Shown here: positions 10,328 to 22,111 of the stretch, in pieces | How the letters are laid out: the number at the start of each line of letters is the position of its first letter | How positions within the stretch are numbered: the stretch's first letter is position 1 | Assembly: GCA_031308135.1 (NCBI GenBank) | Contig: JAHLJT010002630.1 | Location: 97,570,141 to 97,634,140 of the forward strand | From: Acheta domesticus | Lineage: Eukaryota; Arthropoda; Insecta; Orthoptera; Gryllidae | Reading direction: 5' to 3' | DNA length: 64,000 bases | Program-made: the position numbers and the translations under genes | The notes under the pieces: model-generated | The model's input: the letters and a program-made list of their open reading frames with translations, nothing else | Told to the model about the DNA's origin: nothing | The model's database searches: none

Positions 10328-11645
10328 CTAAGAATGAAGCGATTCTCTCCCAAATGCTGTCTGTCGTGAGTGACTTTAGCAATGACATCTGCATGAAGTT
10401 TGGTCTTGATAAAATGTGCAAAAATCAATTTAAAAAGAGGAAAACTGACAACGTCAGCGTTGAAGTTGATGTGCACACAGTGATTCAAGATCTTGAGCCA
10501 GGTAAAACTTACAAATATTTGGGCATTGAAGAATGTGAGACCATCTCGAACGACACAATGAAAGAGATAATTCGCAAGGAGTATTACAGAAGAGTGAGTC
10601 TTGTCCTGCAGTCTGCTCTGAACTCCAGGAATTAAATATCTGCAATTGGTAGTCTGGCGGTGCCTGTAGTAGAGTACAGTTCCGAACTAGTGGACTGGAC
10701 TGAGCAAGAAATCCGCATCATGGATCGAAAAACCAGAAAACTGCTAACAATACATCATGTCGCCCACCATCGAGATGATGTACATAGACTTTGTGTTACG
10801 TAAGGAAGGAGGAAGAGGCCTCAGACAAATTGAAGCCTCATGGCACCATGCAATAGTTGGAATGGGAAAATATGTAGTCAGTCATCAAGATGACCCTCTA
10901 ATGAGGCAGGTCATGAAATCTGACCGAAGAATGGGAAACAGAGGCATCGCATGTGTAGCAAGAAGCATTGCGAACAAGACTGCAAGACAACCAGAATGAC
11001 AGAGACACTGAACTTCTGATCCTACTTAACATGAAATTTGAGACACAGAAAATGTTAAAGAAATCGTGGAGAGACAAACCACTCCACGGACAATATCTAA
11101 AAAGAATGGACAAGGTGCAGATCAATAAAGATCAATCATTTATGTGGCTTAAAAGGGGAAGAATGAAGCCAGAAACGGAAGCACTTGTAATAGCTGCCCA
11201 AGATCAGCCGTTGAGAACACGACATTATGATAAAGCGGTTCTCAAAATTTCCTAAGATGACAAATGCCGAATTTGCCAGGAGCAAGTAGAAACCATTTAT
11301 CATATTGTCTCATCTTGTCCAATTCTAGCAAAGACCGAATACTTAAAAAGACACGAACAGGGTGTGTAGTTACCTCCACTGGCAGATCTGTACCGCCCTC
11401 GAAGTTCCAAACACATGCCTCAAGTGGTACGAACACTCACCAAAACCGGTGACATCGGTTGGATTGTGTACAATATTGTACGACCAACAAATTTAAACGG
11501 ATCGCACGATAGCAGCAAACAAGCCGGATATTGTTATCCGGGATTTGAGAAAAAATCGTGTCTACTTGTGGATGTTGCTGTGCCTTGCGATCAAAATGTC
11601 GTAACCAAGGAGGCAGAGAAACCTCTTCTAGTCGAATTTTGAATA
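10328..11645 (+). pseudogene. Dong/R4-type LINE fragment (RT end, zinc knuckle, REL endonuclease)
   Basis: This is the C-terminal half of a LINE polyprotein, broken by stops and frameshifts. 10354-10635 encodes the end of the RT/thumb (TYKYLGIEE, IIRKEYYRRV). After TAA 10633-10635 the same frame resumes with MDRKTRKLLTIHH, then shifts to RKEGGRGLRQIEA at 10802. A knuckle follows near 11263-11320 (CRIC, then H and C). At 11516-11615 PDIVIRDLRKNR and, after another shift, VDVAVPCDQNV resemble the PD...D core of the restriction-like endonuclease of R2/R4/Dong elements. Such enzymes copy their RNA at a nicked target site. At least four disruptions show it is dead. Family assignment is from motif memory. 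Confidence 0.75.
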
Positions 11646-12029
11646 CAGAAAAGAGAGGGTTTTTTTCGAGTTTTGTTGACAAAATATTCGTTCCTATATA
11701 ATAAAATATATATTTCAAAGGTAAATTAGCTATGAATCCCTGCCTTGAACCCTCATGTTCTTCATGAAAGAATAATACTAGTTTTTGCCGCGATAATATG
11801 GAAAACGCTAATTTGAATAACTATACGAGTGTTTCCCACTGAAATTCAGAAGACGTGCACAAATATGAAGTTACATTTATGTCCAGAAGCAAAACAAGGG
11901 ACCATCTCAGCATTTGCTCAAGGATCGGGAAAACTGGACGAAAAACCTGATCGAGATGGGGAACATTGGTAGAACAAGGCGCGTTAAGATTCATTACATT
12001 TCTTGTTATAACCATTTTGTTCATTGATT
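11646..12029. other. No recognised feature
   Basis: Spacer between a LINE remnant and a GC-richer block. Nothing was recognised. Confidence 0.45.
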
Positions 12030-12520
12030 TCAAGTGAAGATTCGCAGGTAGCAAGTTCGAGATCGCAGATCACACTTAACCTTTGGGTTGTTTCCTGCCA
12101 TCCGTTAACTGCGACCCACAGTGGCCTCGGGGCATTCCCCCGCAGGGCCCAGCAAGGGGTCCCCTCCGATCGCCAGTCGGCATTACTAAACCCTACGGGA
12201 TTTTCACTGACTGCTGAAGACAGCCTCCTTCGCTGGCTAATGCAAGGTTCGGGCCTCCACTCTAACCAGTGCCTGGTTTCTCTCCTGTACCCTCCATGGG
12301 CCGATAACAGGAAGTCCAAAGGTTCATGACCGTTCACTCTATACTTACTTCCCACTCTCCTCAAAATGGAGTACTTCTTCATCGGGTCCCTCACCTTCAA
12401 CCTATTCAGCAAGGGAGGTCCTAACCAGTAGCTAGGCTACCACTGTCATACTCTCAGGCTCATAGGGGTACTCAAGTTTCACCACCAATTGCAAGGTCGT
12501 GAACTCCCTAGGTGGAGTTG
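12030..12520. other. GC-richer block abutting (TTA)n, possible LINE UTR
   Basis: This block is clearly more GC-rich than its neighbours and ends directly at a (TTA)n/(TAA)n tract. Overlapping frames are open on both strands (12024-12329 plus, 11984-12412 minus) without a recognised domain. The abrupt junction with the trinucleotide tract suggests the terminal untranslated region of a LINE, in either orientation. That is inference. Confidence 0.35.
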
Positions 12521-12543
12521 TTATTATTATTATTATTATTATT

Positions 12544-12586
<43 letters not shown>

Positions 12587-12590
12587 TAAT
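12521..12590. repeat. Back-to-back (TTA)n and (TAA)n
   Basis: A TTA run (12521-12546) is followed immediately by a TAA run (to about 12590). The two are reverse complements, so the tract is a hairpin-forming inverted microsatellite. Confidence 0.95.
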
Positions 12591-13440
12591 ATTACTTTAA
12601 GAAAATGTATAGGGGCTTTCACGAACAAAAATTCTACTTCTTTGGGTTCAGTGTATCTCTTCCTTTAAATCCTGATGTAATTGTGTATCATTTTTTAAAT
12701 ACTAAAAGTCAATAGGAAGTGGCACGGCACGACCTGTGTGGAAACAATCGACTGGCGTCCATTGCGTTACCGTGAACGTGACCCTAACCGTGACCGTGTT
12801 AAGAAAACAAATCATTTATTTCATCTTTGAAAATCGATACAGGGTTGTAAAATATATGTGCTGGTACAATTATGTATTAGCTCGAAATATGTTCATCAGA
12901 AAATATTTGTCGAAAACGAAATTAGTTGTTGAACCACGGAATAACAGTATCAATTTGTCCAGGATTCTACCGCGGGTCTAGCTATGAGCGGAGTGCGATG
13001 TTCATTTCTTCGCTGACATCTTCTCGAGTTATGATTGCACTCATACGGCACAATAGCGCAAAAACACCAAACAGAATTGACACATTCTGCCTCATCGTAA
13101 CGAACGAGAAGAAATCTGCGCACTTCCGCGAGAACAGGGCGAACAAAACTTGTTCCCACGAACGGAAAGGCGGTCCTGTTTATTATTCAAACTTTAAGGC
13201 GAATTGACCGCTTCCTGTCCAAGTCTATAACGAGGCTCCGGCCTAAGCCATTAACCGAAAACATCCTCGAGCCTGTCCAACATATTTACGATCCCATACG
13301 TACTTTTTTAATGAGCGTTTGCCAAGGATTTCAAGCCTTTTTCTTTTGACAATCGATTTCTAATTCTCTTTAATGAATTTGGCGGCCTTTGATGAAAAAA
13401 GGAGAACCTTTGAAGAAATCTTTTAAGCGCCACGTTTGAA
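12591..13440. other. No recognised feature
   Basis: Mixed composition. Open frames at 12736-12981 and 12926-13207 have no recognisable domain. Confidence 0.4.
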
Positions 13441-13990
13441 ACCAAAGAAAGGATGCTACTAAACATGAAATGTGAGACACAACCAATGTTCAAGATATCG
13501 TGAAGAGACAAACTACTCCTCGGAGAATATTTGAAATGAATGGACAGAGCACAGATCAATAAAGATTAATCATTTATGTGGCTTAAAAGGGGAAAAATGA
13601 AGCCAGAATCGGAAGCACTTGTAATAGCTGCCCAAGATCAAGCGTTGAGAACACGACATTATGATGAAGCGTTTCTCAAAATTTCGCAAGATGATAAATG
13701 CCGCATTTGCCAGGAACACGTGGATACCATTGATCATATTGTCTCAGCTTGTCCAATTCTAGCAAAGACCGAATACTTGAAAAGACACGACAGGGTGTGT
13801 AGCTACCTCCACTTGCAGATCTGCACCGCCCTCAAAGTTCCAAACACATGCCCCAAGAGGTACGAGCACTCACCAAAACCGGTGACGTCTGTTGGATTGT
13901 GTACGAAATTGTCCGACCAACAAATTTAAACGGATCGCAACGATAGCAGAAACGAACCGGATATTGTAATCCGGGATTTGGAAAAAAATT
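13441..13990 (+). pseudogene. Second Dong/R4-type LINE fragment
   Basis: It repeats the 11022-11560 part of the upstream fragment at the DNA level in the same orientation. The 13576-13929 frame contains MKPESEALVIAAQDQALRTR and the complete zinc knuckle CRICQEHVDTIDHIVSACPI (C-x2-C...H...C), followed by KRHDRVCSYLHL and YEHSPKPV. After a shift, PDIVIRDLEKNC marks the start of the restriction-like endonuclease before homology stops near 13990. It is better preserved than the first copy. Both ends are truncated and no TAA tract touches it. Confidence 0.75.
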
Positions 13991-15340
13991 GTGTATCACC
14001 TTCTTAGTTTGCTCTCGTTCGCCCCATGCTGCGAACATGGTGCACCCATGATGAAAGTTAGGGAGTTTTATCTCCACGGGAAGGGAACCAAGTTTTGCAT
14101 TAACAGTCACGAGACGAACCTCGAAGTTACACTTTCCCTTAGGCCTAAGGCAAGGCCTTATATAGCGCCGTCTGCAGAAGACACTGCCTTATCCCTTCGT
14201 AAAGAGGGCACATTTATAGGAGGCCCTGAGGTCTCATTAGATATCTGTTTGTCTAATTGCTGATCAACTAAATTTCGAATCCGAGGTAGTTGCAAGTAAT
14301 TCTTAGCAACCTCCACAACTCTGATGAGAATCAACGGAAAATGTTGGAAAGGTGAGGGATAAAAATCCGCGTAAATGAAGTTGAAATCATGACGTCCTTT
14401 TAGGTTGTCTTGTGCTGTTTTTCACTATTGAACAGACGCCGCTGGTAATCACGGCTAATATTATCGTTGGTATGATGTTCCGCTCGATCTGATAATTTAA
14501 CATTAAGAACATGTGATCTGAATTTTTTTTTCCGCTATTGTATAATGCTGTCATTCGATGTTTGCAACCAATTGTTTAATGATATTCATTTTGATACATA
14601 TTACATTATGATAAAGGTTCTTGACCAATCACAGAGAAGTTTACAAACCAAGTATTGACACTTAATTCATCATTGAGAATGGTTATAGTAAAGGTTTCGT
14701 TCGATTGTGTACATAAAAATTGCATTTGATATTATATTATACTTGTCAGTTTTAATTTCTTTTATTATTAGTATTTTTCGGGGAATACTATTTAAAATAA
14801 ATTCGATTGTAATTTCACTTTTATCCTATTTGACAAGCACAGTACTCCCTCGCAGGCGGACAGGTAACAACAGAAACCTCCGGCAGCATGAGAGGGTAGG
14901 TTAGGGACTGCCCGCTAGGTGGCCTTGCTTGAATCCTGCAATGTCAACTGCCACGAAACAATTTAATGTACTTACAAAAGTCGTAGAAAAAGTACCGTAT
15001 GAGACTCGATAAAATGATTGGTATTAATACACTCTTGTAAAACCATGAAGGAATACATGGTTGTGGATGAAAACTTCACAAATGTAAAAATGTCTCAACC
15101 TCCAACAACGCCGAGATCTACGTGAAATTCGCGGGTAATTTGAAACTCAACTTGTCGTAATAGTAATAGCGCAAGAAATGAGTTAACAAAGTTTCAGCGG
15201 AAGAACGGTTCGGGAGCGCATTAAACGCAAACCTACAAACATTGATTTTTATACATTAGATGACAGTACGAGTCCTATGCAACGCTTGCTGAAATGATTT
15301 AGAATCCGGTCGTAATAAATTGTTACTTAACTCCTTGACC
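13991..15340. other. No recognised feature
   Basis: Mostly AT-rich non-coding sequence. A GC-richer patch at 14020-14260 includes the palindromic AGGCCTAAGGCAAGGCCT. No gene or repeat partner was seen. Confidence 0.4.
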
Positions 15341-15735
15341 GAGATACGTTGCCGCCATCCCCTTTCGGATTGAAGCACAGGCCTCAGCACGTTGCCAGCC
15401 CGCTGCCCAATAACACGAGTGCCCGAGGCGAGCAGACAATGCGTCATCCGCGATCTGCAAGCCGAGGCGAATTGACCGGTGTCGGCGCTGCCAACTCCAC
15501 CGCTGGTGACGCCCGCCGTTCCAGCCCCAATGCGACCAATCAGCCGCTCGCACGCAGCAGAGCGAGAACATCTTCGCATCGCCGTCCTTCACGCCCGCGT
15601 TCTTCTGTCTCAGGATGCCAGGTGGCCAGGCAGGAACCGGAAGCCCTCAGCCGACGGTTTCGAAGCATTTCATCAAACCCGTCGTGTGACCGTCAGTTAA
15701 TCAGACATCTGCATCAGCCTCTCCCTTCTTTAAAT
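15341..15735. other. CpG-rich block
   Basis: About 390 bp are markedly rich in G+C and CpG compared with the AT-rich flanks, and long frames are open on both strands (15349-15738 plus, 15256-15579 minus). Frames open on both strands of GC-rich DNA are weak evidence for coding. It could be a promoter-type CpG island, an exon of an unseen gene or an inserted repeat. No splice sites or domain let me choose. Confidence 0.4.
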
Positions 15736-15988
15736 TAAGACCCAGTGAAACGATTCGTGCACTGTCTGTGCATCATTAAGGTTAGTGAATAATATTGCAT
15801 GTAATTCCGAGAAACTGAAGAAGCGAAGGAATTATACATTTGGAGTTAGATACATTCAGTGCGTGTTAGTTGCCCAAGAAATGTGTTATTATTCATTTAC
15901 GTTAAAAAAACTAACATACTGTGACCAGTTGAAATTGTTTTATTTCCTCCATATTTGACATCAAAATAATATCTACAGATAAGGCCTA

Positions 15989-16386
15989 CTAAGGTCCGAT
16001 TAAATTAAGAAGGTGATCGACACTTGTGAGTGGAGGGGAGTGACGTTGCCAGGTCGCAAACCACTGAGCATGTGTTACCGGGACACGAAAACAAACACTT
16101 CAAAAAATACGTGTAAAAGTGTAAAAAAATACGACAAAAGCCTAACCTCAACGCAACTAATCACAACACAGTACACATTGCGCGCGCAGCACAGGCAGAA
16201 ACGCGGGCGGCGCGGCGGCAGGGAAGTCACTGTGCGATGCTCAAATGTTCGTGTTCAGCAATGGCAACTGAGCGACCTGCCACGTCACGTTCTGTCTGTC
16301 TGGTTGGCAGCTGCCATGGAAACAGGAGAGGCGTCCTGACGTCATACAGAACTGTCAATCACCTTCTTAATTTAATCGGTCCTTAG
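15989..16386. mobile_element. 398-bp MITE with 34-bp TIRs
   Basis: The first 34 bases (CTAAGGTCCGATTAAATT...) and the reverse complement of the last 34 agree at 32 positions. The interior is GC-rich in the middle and holds only a chance frame (16013-16339). The flanking bases give no clear target duplication. The superfamily is unassigned; the near-perfect TIRs suggest a fairly recent insertion. Confidence 0.8.
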
Positions 16387-17560
16387 AATGAAACCTCAGG
16401 TTAGCAATGTTTTCAGTAGCGTAGCGTCTATGGATGTGGATGATGTGTTACATTCCCTGACAATATCAGCTATTTTTATTTTAAAATGACTGTAAATTGT
16501 CCATTTATTATTTTCTTTTCCTACTACAAAATATTTCATTATATTTGAAATACTGCGCCGTTGAGAATTCCATTCTTTACAAGGGTGAACTAATCAGACT
16601 GAAATGCCGCCTAGCCTGCGCTATGAATCAGATGCAGTGACTCATTACATACAGCGTTCCAACGAAAAGCTGTCGTTGTTCTCCTTCGGTGCTGTCGAAA
16701 CGTCATTGTTCTCTTCGGTGTTTGTAAGAGAACGACATTAATTAGTGAACACTATCGTTTTACTACCTTCTTTTAATGCATTTAGCAATGGCGAGCACAT
16801 CGTGATCCAAAGTGCTTACAGAATTATGGAATCGTATTGTTGTGCCGTGGACAAATTATAGCACGTGAGAAACGTTAAAAATATTTGAAAAAATGAGAGG
16901 ATGTAATTTTATTTAAACAGCCAACACAGATTATGTTGAGCAATACAACAGTGATGTAAGGGAAAATAGGGAATTCCATCACACTTCATTCGAGTTGTGT
17001 GCTTTTTTTTTGGGAGACAAGGGCTTGTATTTTCTAGCCATAATGAAAATAGGGAATCATCAAAAAGAGAAATTTCATGGAACAGTGGAAGTGAAATAAT
17101 GAAATATAATAAAACTTAGATGGATGATATGGAAAATTCCAGTGTTTGGTGCAATCTCGCCTGAAATTCAGATTGATTGGGTTTCAACTGTGAGCATAGT
17201 ATTGTCCCATGAAATTAAAAATGAAAAAGAAAACCTCTTTTGTCTCCTCCTCACTGGGTGAAACCCTTGATGTAAGCAGCAAAGGACAACTGTCAACTGT
17301 TTTCATTACGCATCTGTAAATTGATTGATTTTCTCTTTCCTATTAAATTTTTATTACAGATCATTGCTTTCCATTTTACACATTATGCCAATTCTAATGG
17401 GTTCGAAATTATATGTGCTATAATATATACTGACACTTGATGCACGTGATTTCTACGGCGTGTGTTGTAATTATAAATATCAATATTGCATGAAAATATG
17501 TTCCCTCCGTTAAGTAGTAATTTTTGATAAATATTTTTGACCAATATTGACTATATTCAT
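16387..17560. other. No recognised feature
   Basis: AT-rich non-coding sequence up to the 3' end of the RTE element. Nothing was recognised. Confidence 0.45.
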
Positions 17561-17564
17561 GCTG

Positions 17565-20505
17565 TCTTGTTTCACAAAATGTCTTTCCACCTAGTTCTTG
17601 GGCGTCCTACTCTTCTCCTTCCTTCCGGTCTTCTATCTCTAGTCACTTTCACCAGTCTGTCTTCCATTCTGTCTGTATGGTCATTCCATTTCTTTCTTCT
17701 TTCTCGAACCCAGTCTGAGATTATATCTATTTGGCAAGTTTGTCTTATATTAATATTAGGTTCTTTATCCCTTAGCGTTTTATTTGTAATTTTTCTCAAC
17801 ACCCGCATTTCCGACACTTCCATCATTTGGCATTTTTTTTTTGAGTCTGCTCTAGTTTCAGCTGCATAGGACAGTACTGGTCTAATTACTGCCTTATTAT
17901 ATTCTAACTTTAGTGTCTTTTCTCAGATAATGACTTTGCCATATCGAGCGGTTGAGACAGCCTGCTATTTTATTTGCTTTAATGCTTTGTTCCTTAACCT
18001 CTTTTATAGATCTGCCATCACTAGTTACTGTTACGCCTAGATATTGTATTTCCATCACTTGCTCTATTAGGTATTCGTTTATAGCTAGTTTGCATCTCAA
18101 TGGCTCTTTCGAGATTGTTATGCACTTAGTTTTTTGTGTGGATATCCTCATGTTGAATGACAGGCATGTCTTGTAGAATTGAAACAGGAGGCGTTGTAAA
18201 TCATCTTCATTTTCGGCAATTAAGACTGTATCGTCTGCATAACAGATTGAGTTTATGTATAAGAGCCAAAGTAATATCCTTTTTTGTTCGAAAGATTGTT
18301 TAGGATGTGTTTCATTACCAGGTTGAAGAGTATTGGACTGAGGGAGTATCCTTGTCTTATTCCTTGACCTGTTGTTATGGCTTGGGGTATTTGTTCGTTA
18401 TGTTTTACTTTCATTCTGGTGTTCATATATATATTTGCTATGAGTTTAATAAGGTTGCAGGGGATATTTTCTTTCTTTAATAATCTTACTATATCTACAA
18501 GGCGTACGCTGTCAAATGCTTTCTGTATGTCTACGAAACACATATATGCAGGTTTGTCGAATTCCAGAGATTTCTCAACAATTTGTCGTATAATGAAGAT
18601 CGCATCATTACATGATCTTCCTCTTCTGAATCCTTGCTGTTCTTCTTTCCATTCTATTAAGTTTTCTATTACTTGTGTGATAGTTTTTGTTGTTAGTTTA
18701 AGCGTTGTGTTTAGAAGGTTAATTCCTCTATAATTATTTGGGTCTAGCTTGTCCCCTTTTTTAAAAAGAGGGATTAGAATACTCGTTTTCCATTCCTCTG
18801 GTATTTTACTCTGCCTATATATGTTTTGTATCAGTTTTACTAATTCTTTATGTAATGATTGCCCCCCGTATTTTAATAGTTCGTTATATATGCCATCCTC
18901 TGCGGGTGATTTCCTATTTTTTAATTTGGGTATCGTTTGTATAATCTGTTCTTCTGAGATCTCATAGTCTTGTGTTAATGTGTCGGCTATATCCAATTGG
19001 AGCCTCGTTATTGTGAAATAGCTTACGAAAATATTCCACCCATTCCGTGGTACTGATTTTTGTTGTGCTTATCAACTCATTTGTTTCGCAGCGTGTATTT
19101 CTTATAAAACGCCATATCTGTTTTTGCAGGCCGTAAAAGTCGTGCTCCATTCTTGCAGTAAATGATTCCCAATAATTTTGTTTTATTTTCCTGATCTTTA
19201 TATTTACTTGATTTCTTATAAGTTTGTATTCTTCATAGTCTTGTGATAATTTAGACTGTTTGTATTTGAGAAATGCTTGGAGTTTCTCCCAAGTTATTTC
19301 TTTAACCTCTTCTGTATACCATGGTATGTTTCGCCTTTGTTTCTGTTGACTTTTTCTCTTAATTTTTCCTAATGCTTCTTCGGCTGACTTAAGTATATTA
19401 GTTTTTATTTTTTCCCAGGCTGTCTCAATATCATCTTCTTCTCTAATTCCATTGTGATTGATTCTTTCGTCTAAGCGATCTCTATAAAGTTTTTGTGTTG
19501 ACCCATCTTGAAGGGATTGAATATTAATTTTTGATATTGTATCCCTGGGTATTGTTTTTTCCCGTAATGTTCTTAATTTAGCTAGCACCAGATTATGGTC
19601 ACTTCCAATATCTGCGCTTGTTAAGCTTCTTATATCTAAGATGTTTGAAGGGTGGCACATTCTATTCATTACTACATAATCTATTATGGTTCGGTGTCCC
19701 ATATTATTTTCCCATGTGTATTTATGTTGATCCTTGTAATCGAAGAAGGTATTATTTATTCTTAATTCATTATCCAAGCAGAACTCGATGAGCAGTTCTC
19801 CATTTTCATTTAGGTGCGTTTCGTTGAATCTGTTTTTTATGTCAGGGATAACGTCATTTCCAATTCTTGCGTTAAAGTCACCTGCTATTATAGTTGTCTC
19901 CTCTGGATTTGTCTGGTGTATAACTTCTTGTAAGTTCTCGTAGAACGTTTGTCTTTCGTGTGTAGGCTTGTTATTTTCAGGGGCATAGACTGAGATCATG
20001 TTTATTGGTTTTGTTTTAGATCTTAATTTCATTGTAACAATTCTTTCTGATATGTACTTGTAGTCTATTATCTTATCGAGATGTTTATTGTTTATTATGA
20101 TTGCTGCCTCCTTCCTTTGCTCTTGAGAATGTTGTACTCCACTATAGATAAGTGTGTAATTATTTAATTGTGTTATGCCTCTACCTTTTTTTTCGTTTCT
20201 GAAAGGCAGCATAGATCTACGTTGTGTCTATCTAATTCCATTAGAATTTCCTGATAACTTGTGTTCCATGATCTAATATTCCATGTTCCCAGTCTCAGTA
20301 TGTTTCCTTTTTTTCCATTTCGATGTCCTTGTTTGTGCCATGTTCGTCTTATTAATCGTATTCCGAGGCTTATCCTTTGTTCTATGAGCATTTCGATCCT
20401 TTTTACCCGGGCAGGTCGCTGGCCTCACCCGGGAACCCTCCTCCTTTATCCGGGCTTGGGACCGGCAACGGCATTGCTGAGCTACTCGATACAGCAATAA
20501 CCGCA
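17565..20505 (-). pseudogene. RTE-clade LINE, broken, nearly full length
   Basis: Read on the minus strand from about 20500. The apurinic endonuclease begins at LRLGTWNIRSWN and SETKKK (20173-20391), shifts frame in an A tract near 20178, and continues at 18962-20212 with AGDFNARIG, DQHKYTWENN, IDYVV and SDHNLVLAKL. The RT follows (18253-18996) with FKKGDKLDPNNYRGINLL, QQGFRRGRS, VDIQKAFDS and TGQGIRQGYSLSPILFN; after another shift the catalytic YADDTVLIAE lies at about 18210-18241. The thumb (17897-18151) and the C-terminal WVRERRKKWNDH and GRRRVGRPRTRWKD (17572-17826) finish the protein. That tail recalls RTE endonuclease-RTs of insects. At least four frame breaks make it inactive. Confidence 0.9.
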
Positions 20506-21363
20506 GGCGGATTTACTATGAAGTACGCGAGCCATTATTACTTTTACTGGATCAGTTTGTATTTTAAATATACAAATTATTTGTGTGGTCTAATTGACCA
20601 AAGTGACAGAAAAGGCACTGCATGGTAATGAGGAATATTTAGGAGTGTTAAATTATTTTCTCATTTCTCGAGTTACATACCCTAACCCAAAATTCAGGCT
20701 ACGCCTCTGAATGTTTTAATGTCATGCAGACAATCGACAGGAGAAGACGGACGGAAATCAACAAACGGAACGAAAATAGCATTCAAGAGTGAGGACGAAA
20801 AATTTAGTTGAACACTTCACGCAGATTGGCATAATTCAGGGGAGAATTTGATGTAAGAAATGCAATGTCATATTGGCGGTGTATTTGATTGAGGAGAGTA
20901 TTTCCAAAAATTAAATAGACTACAATATTTGAGAGAGGGAAAACTGAAATATATTATGGAATTGTACCTAAATGAGCGTCTTTTTGTTATTGGAAAGGCG
21001 AAGAAGACAAATATAGCTACTGTTATAGAAAACTGTTAAATTAATTAAATGTTTTGTTAGTTTAATTTCAAAAACAATATTCGGTGAAGATCTTTAGAAT
21101 TATCTTACCCCATTATGTAAATTTATTATTATATTATTACTACTATATGTTCCTTTATTAATGGAAAAGTAAAAATCCTCTCAATACCATAAATCCATGT
21201 GGGTCATACCCAGAGTAGCTCCCTCCGTGAGTAAGTTTCTGCATGTGGCGCTATGCGAGATTCATCCTGACCACCAGAATCGTGAGATGGGCAACAAGTC
21301 GCGATGTGAGCACAAGATCCAGGTGAGAATCTGAACACTTACCTCCGACTCGTGGCCTAGCGC
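20506..21363. other. No recognised feature
   Basis: AT-rich spacer between the RTE LINE and the hAT target duplication. Confidence 0.45.
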
Positions 21364-21371
21364 CTACCCCG
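21364..21371. repeat. hAT target-site duplication, left
   Basis: CTACCCCG occurs here and again at 26515-26522, directly outside the two hAT termini. Eight base pairs is the standard hAT duplication. Confidence 0.95.
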
Positions 21372-21861
21372 CAGAGGCGTAGCAAGGGGGGGGGGGCAGA
21401 GGGGGCATTTGTCCCCGGGCGCAAGTTCTGGGAGGGCGCAAAATTTCGGAATGTAAAAGATAAAATTCATTCAATTTGTGTAAATTTTAAAAATTGTTGG
21501 GTCTAAAAATAATCATTAAACACTAAACAGGATTAATATATCGTTTAAATTTGGCGCCTTGTAAAAGTTAAAATAGAGTTTTTTTGTCTGAATATTTGCA
21601 TGTACAGTCATCCACATTAATGCCTGGTTTTACGTGTTATGAAAAGTAAAACTTAAGACATTTACGCATTGGCGCAGTTACGAGTTGACCTGTCTTAAGA
21701 TTTAATTTGCCGTAGCACGTAAAACTAAACATTTCGCGTGGAGTCGGTAATATAGAATGTACGTTACCAACAGTTCCTAATGTGTAACTGTCAATGTATT
21801 TCATTTTGTTGCCGCGAAAGTCGTCTGGTTAAGTTATCATTTATTCTTTGTATTTATAAAT

Positions 21862-22111
21862 ATGAGCACAAAAAAACTCAGTGGCGCTCAGAACCGAAAA
21901 AAAGGGAAACTTTCGGAACTGGAAAAACGAAAAATCCAGCAAGGCGATGGAAAACTTTTTAAAAATAATGAAAAAATCCGATACTGCTTTCGACTGACCA
22001 TGAAGAAAATTTTCGTCAAACGTTTGAAGTATGTTCAAAATGCGAAAAAGGAGGTCCATTCATTGGAGCTCGAAGATGACGGTTGTAGTGAATCTAATCG
22101 AGACAGTCAAG
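21862..22111 (+). CDS. hAT transposase, exon 1
   Basis: ATG at 21862 starts 83 codons plus one base (MSTKKLSGAQNRKKGKLSEL...ESNRDSQ). The basic, lysine-rich start resembles N-termini of ZMYM1-like hAT proteins, where it may act in nuclear import. It ends CAAG followed by GTACAT. Joining to the acceptor at 23738 keeps the frame (split codon G+AG, Glu). Reading past the donor into the intron keeps the frame open to 22257, but those residues look random and lysine/isoleucine rich. The exon sits about 490 bp inside the left terminus. Confidence 0.75.

Noticed and set aside
16013..16339. 108-codon frame in the MITE
   Set aside because: It lies wholly within a short inverted-repeat element and is rich in Arg/Thr from GC-rich repeats.
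17565..20505. Active RTE element
   Set aside because: At least four frame breaks across endonuclease and RT.
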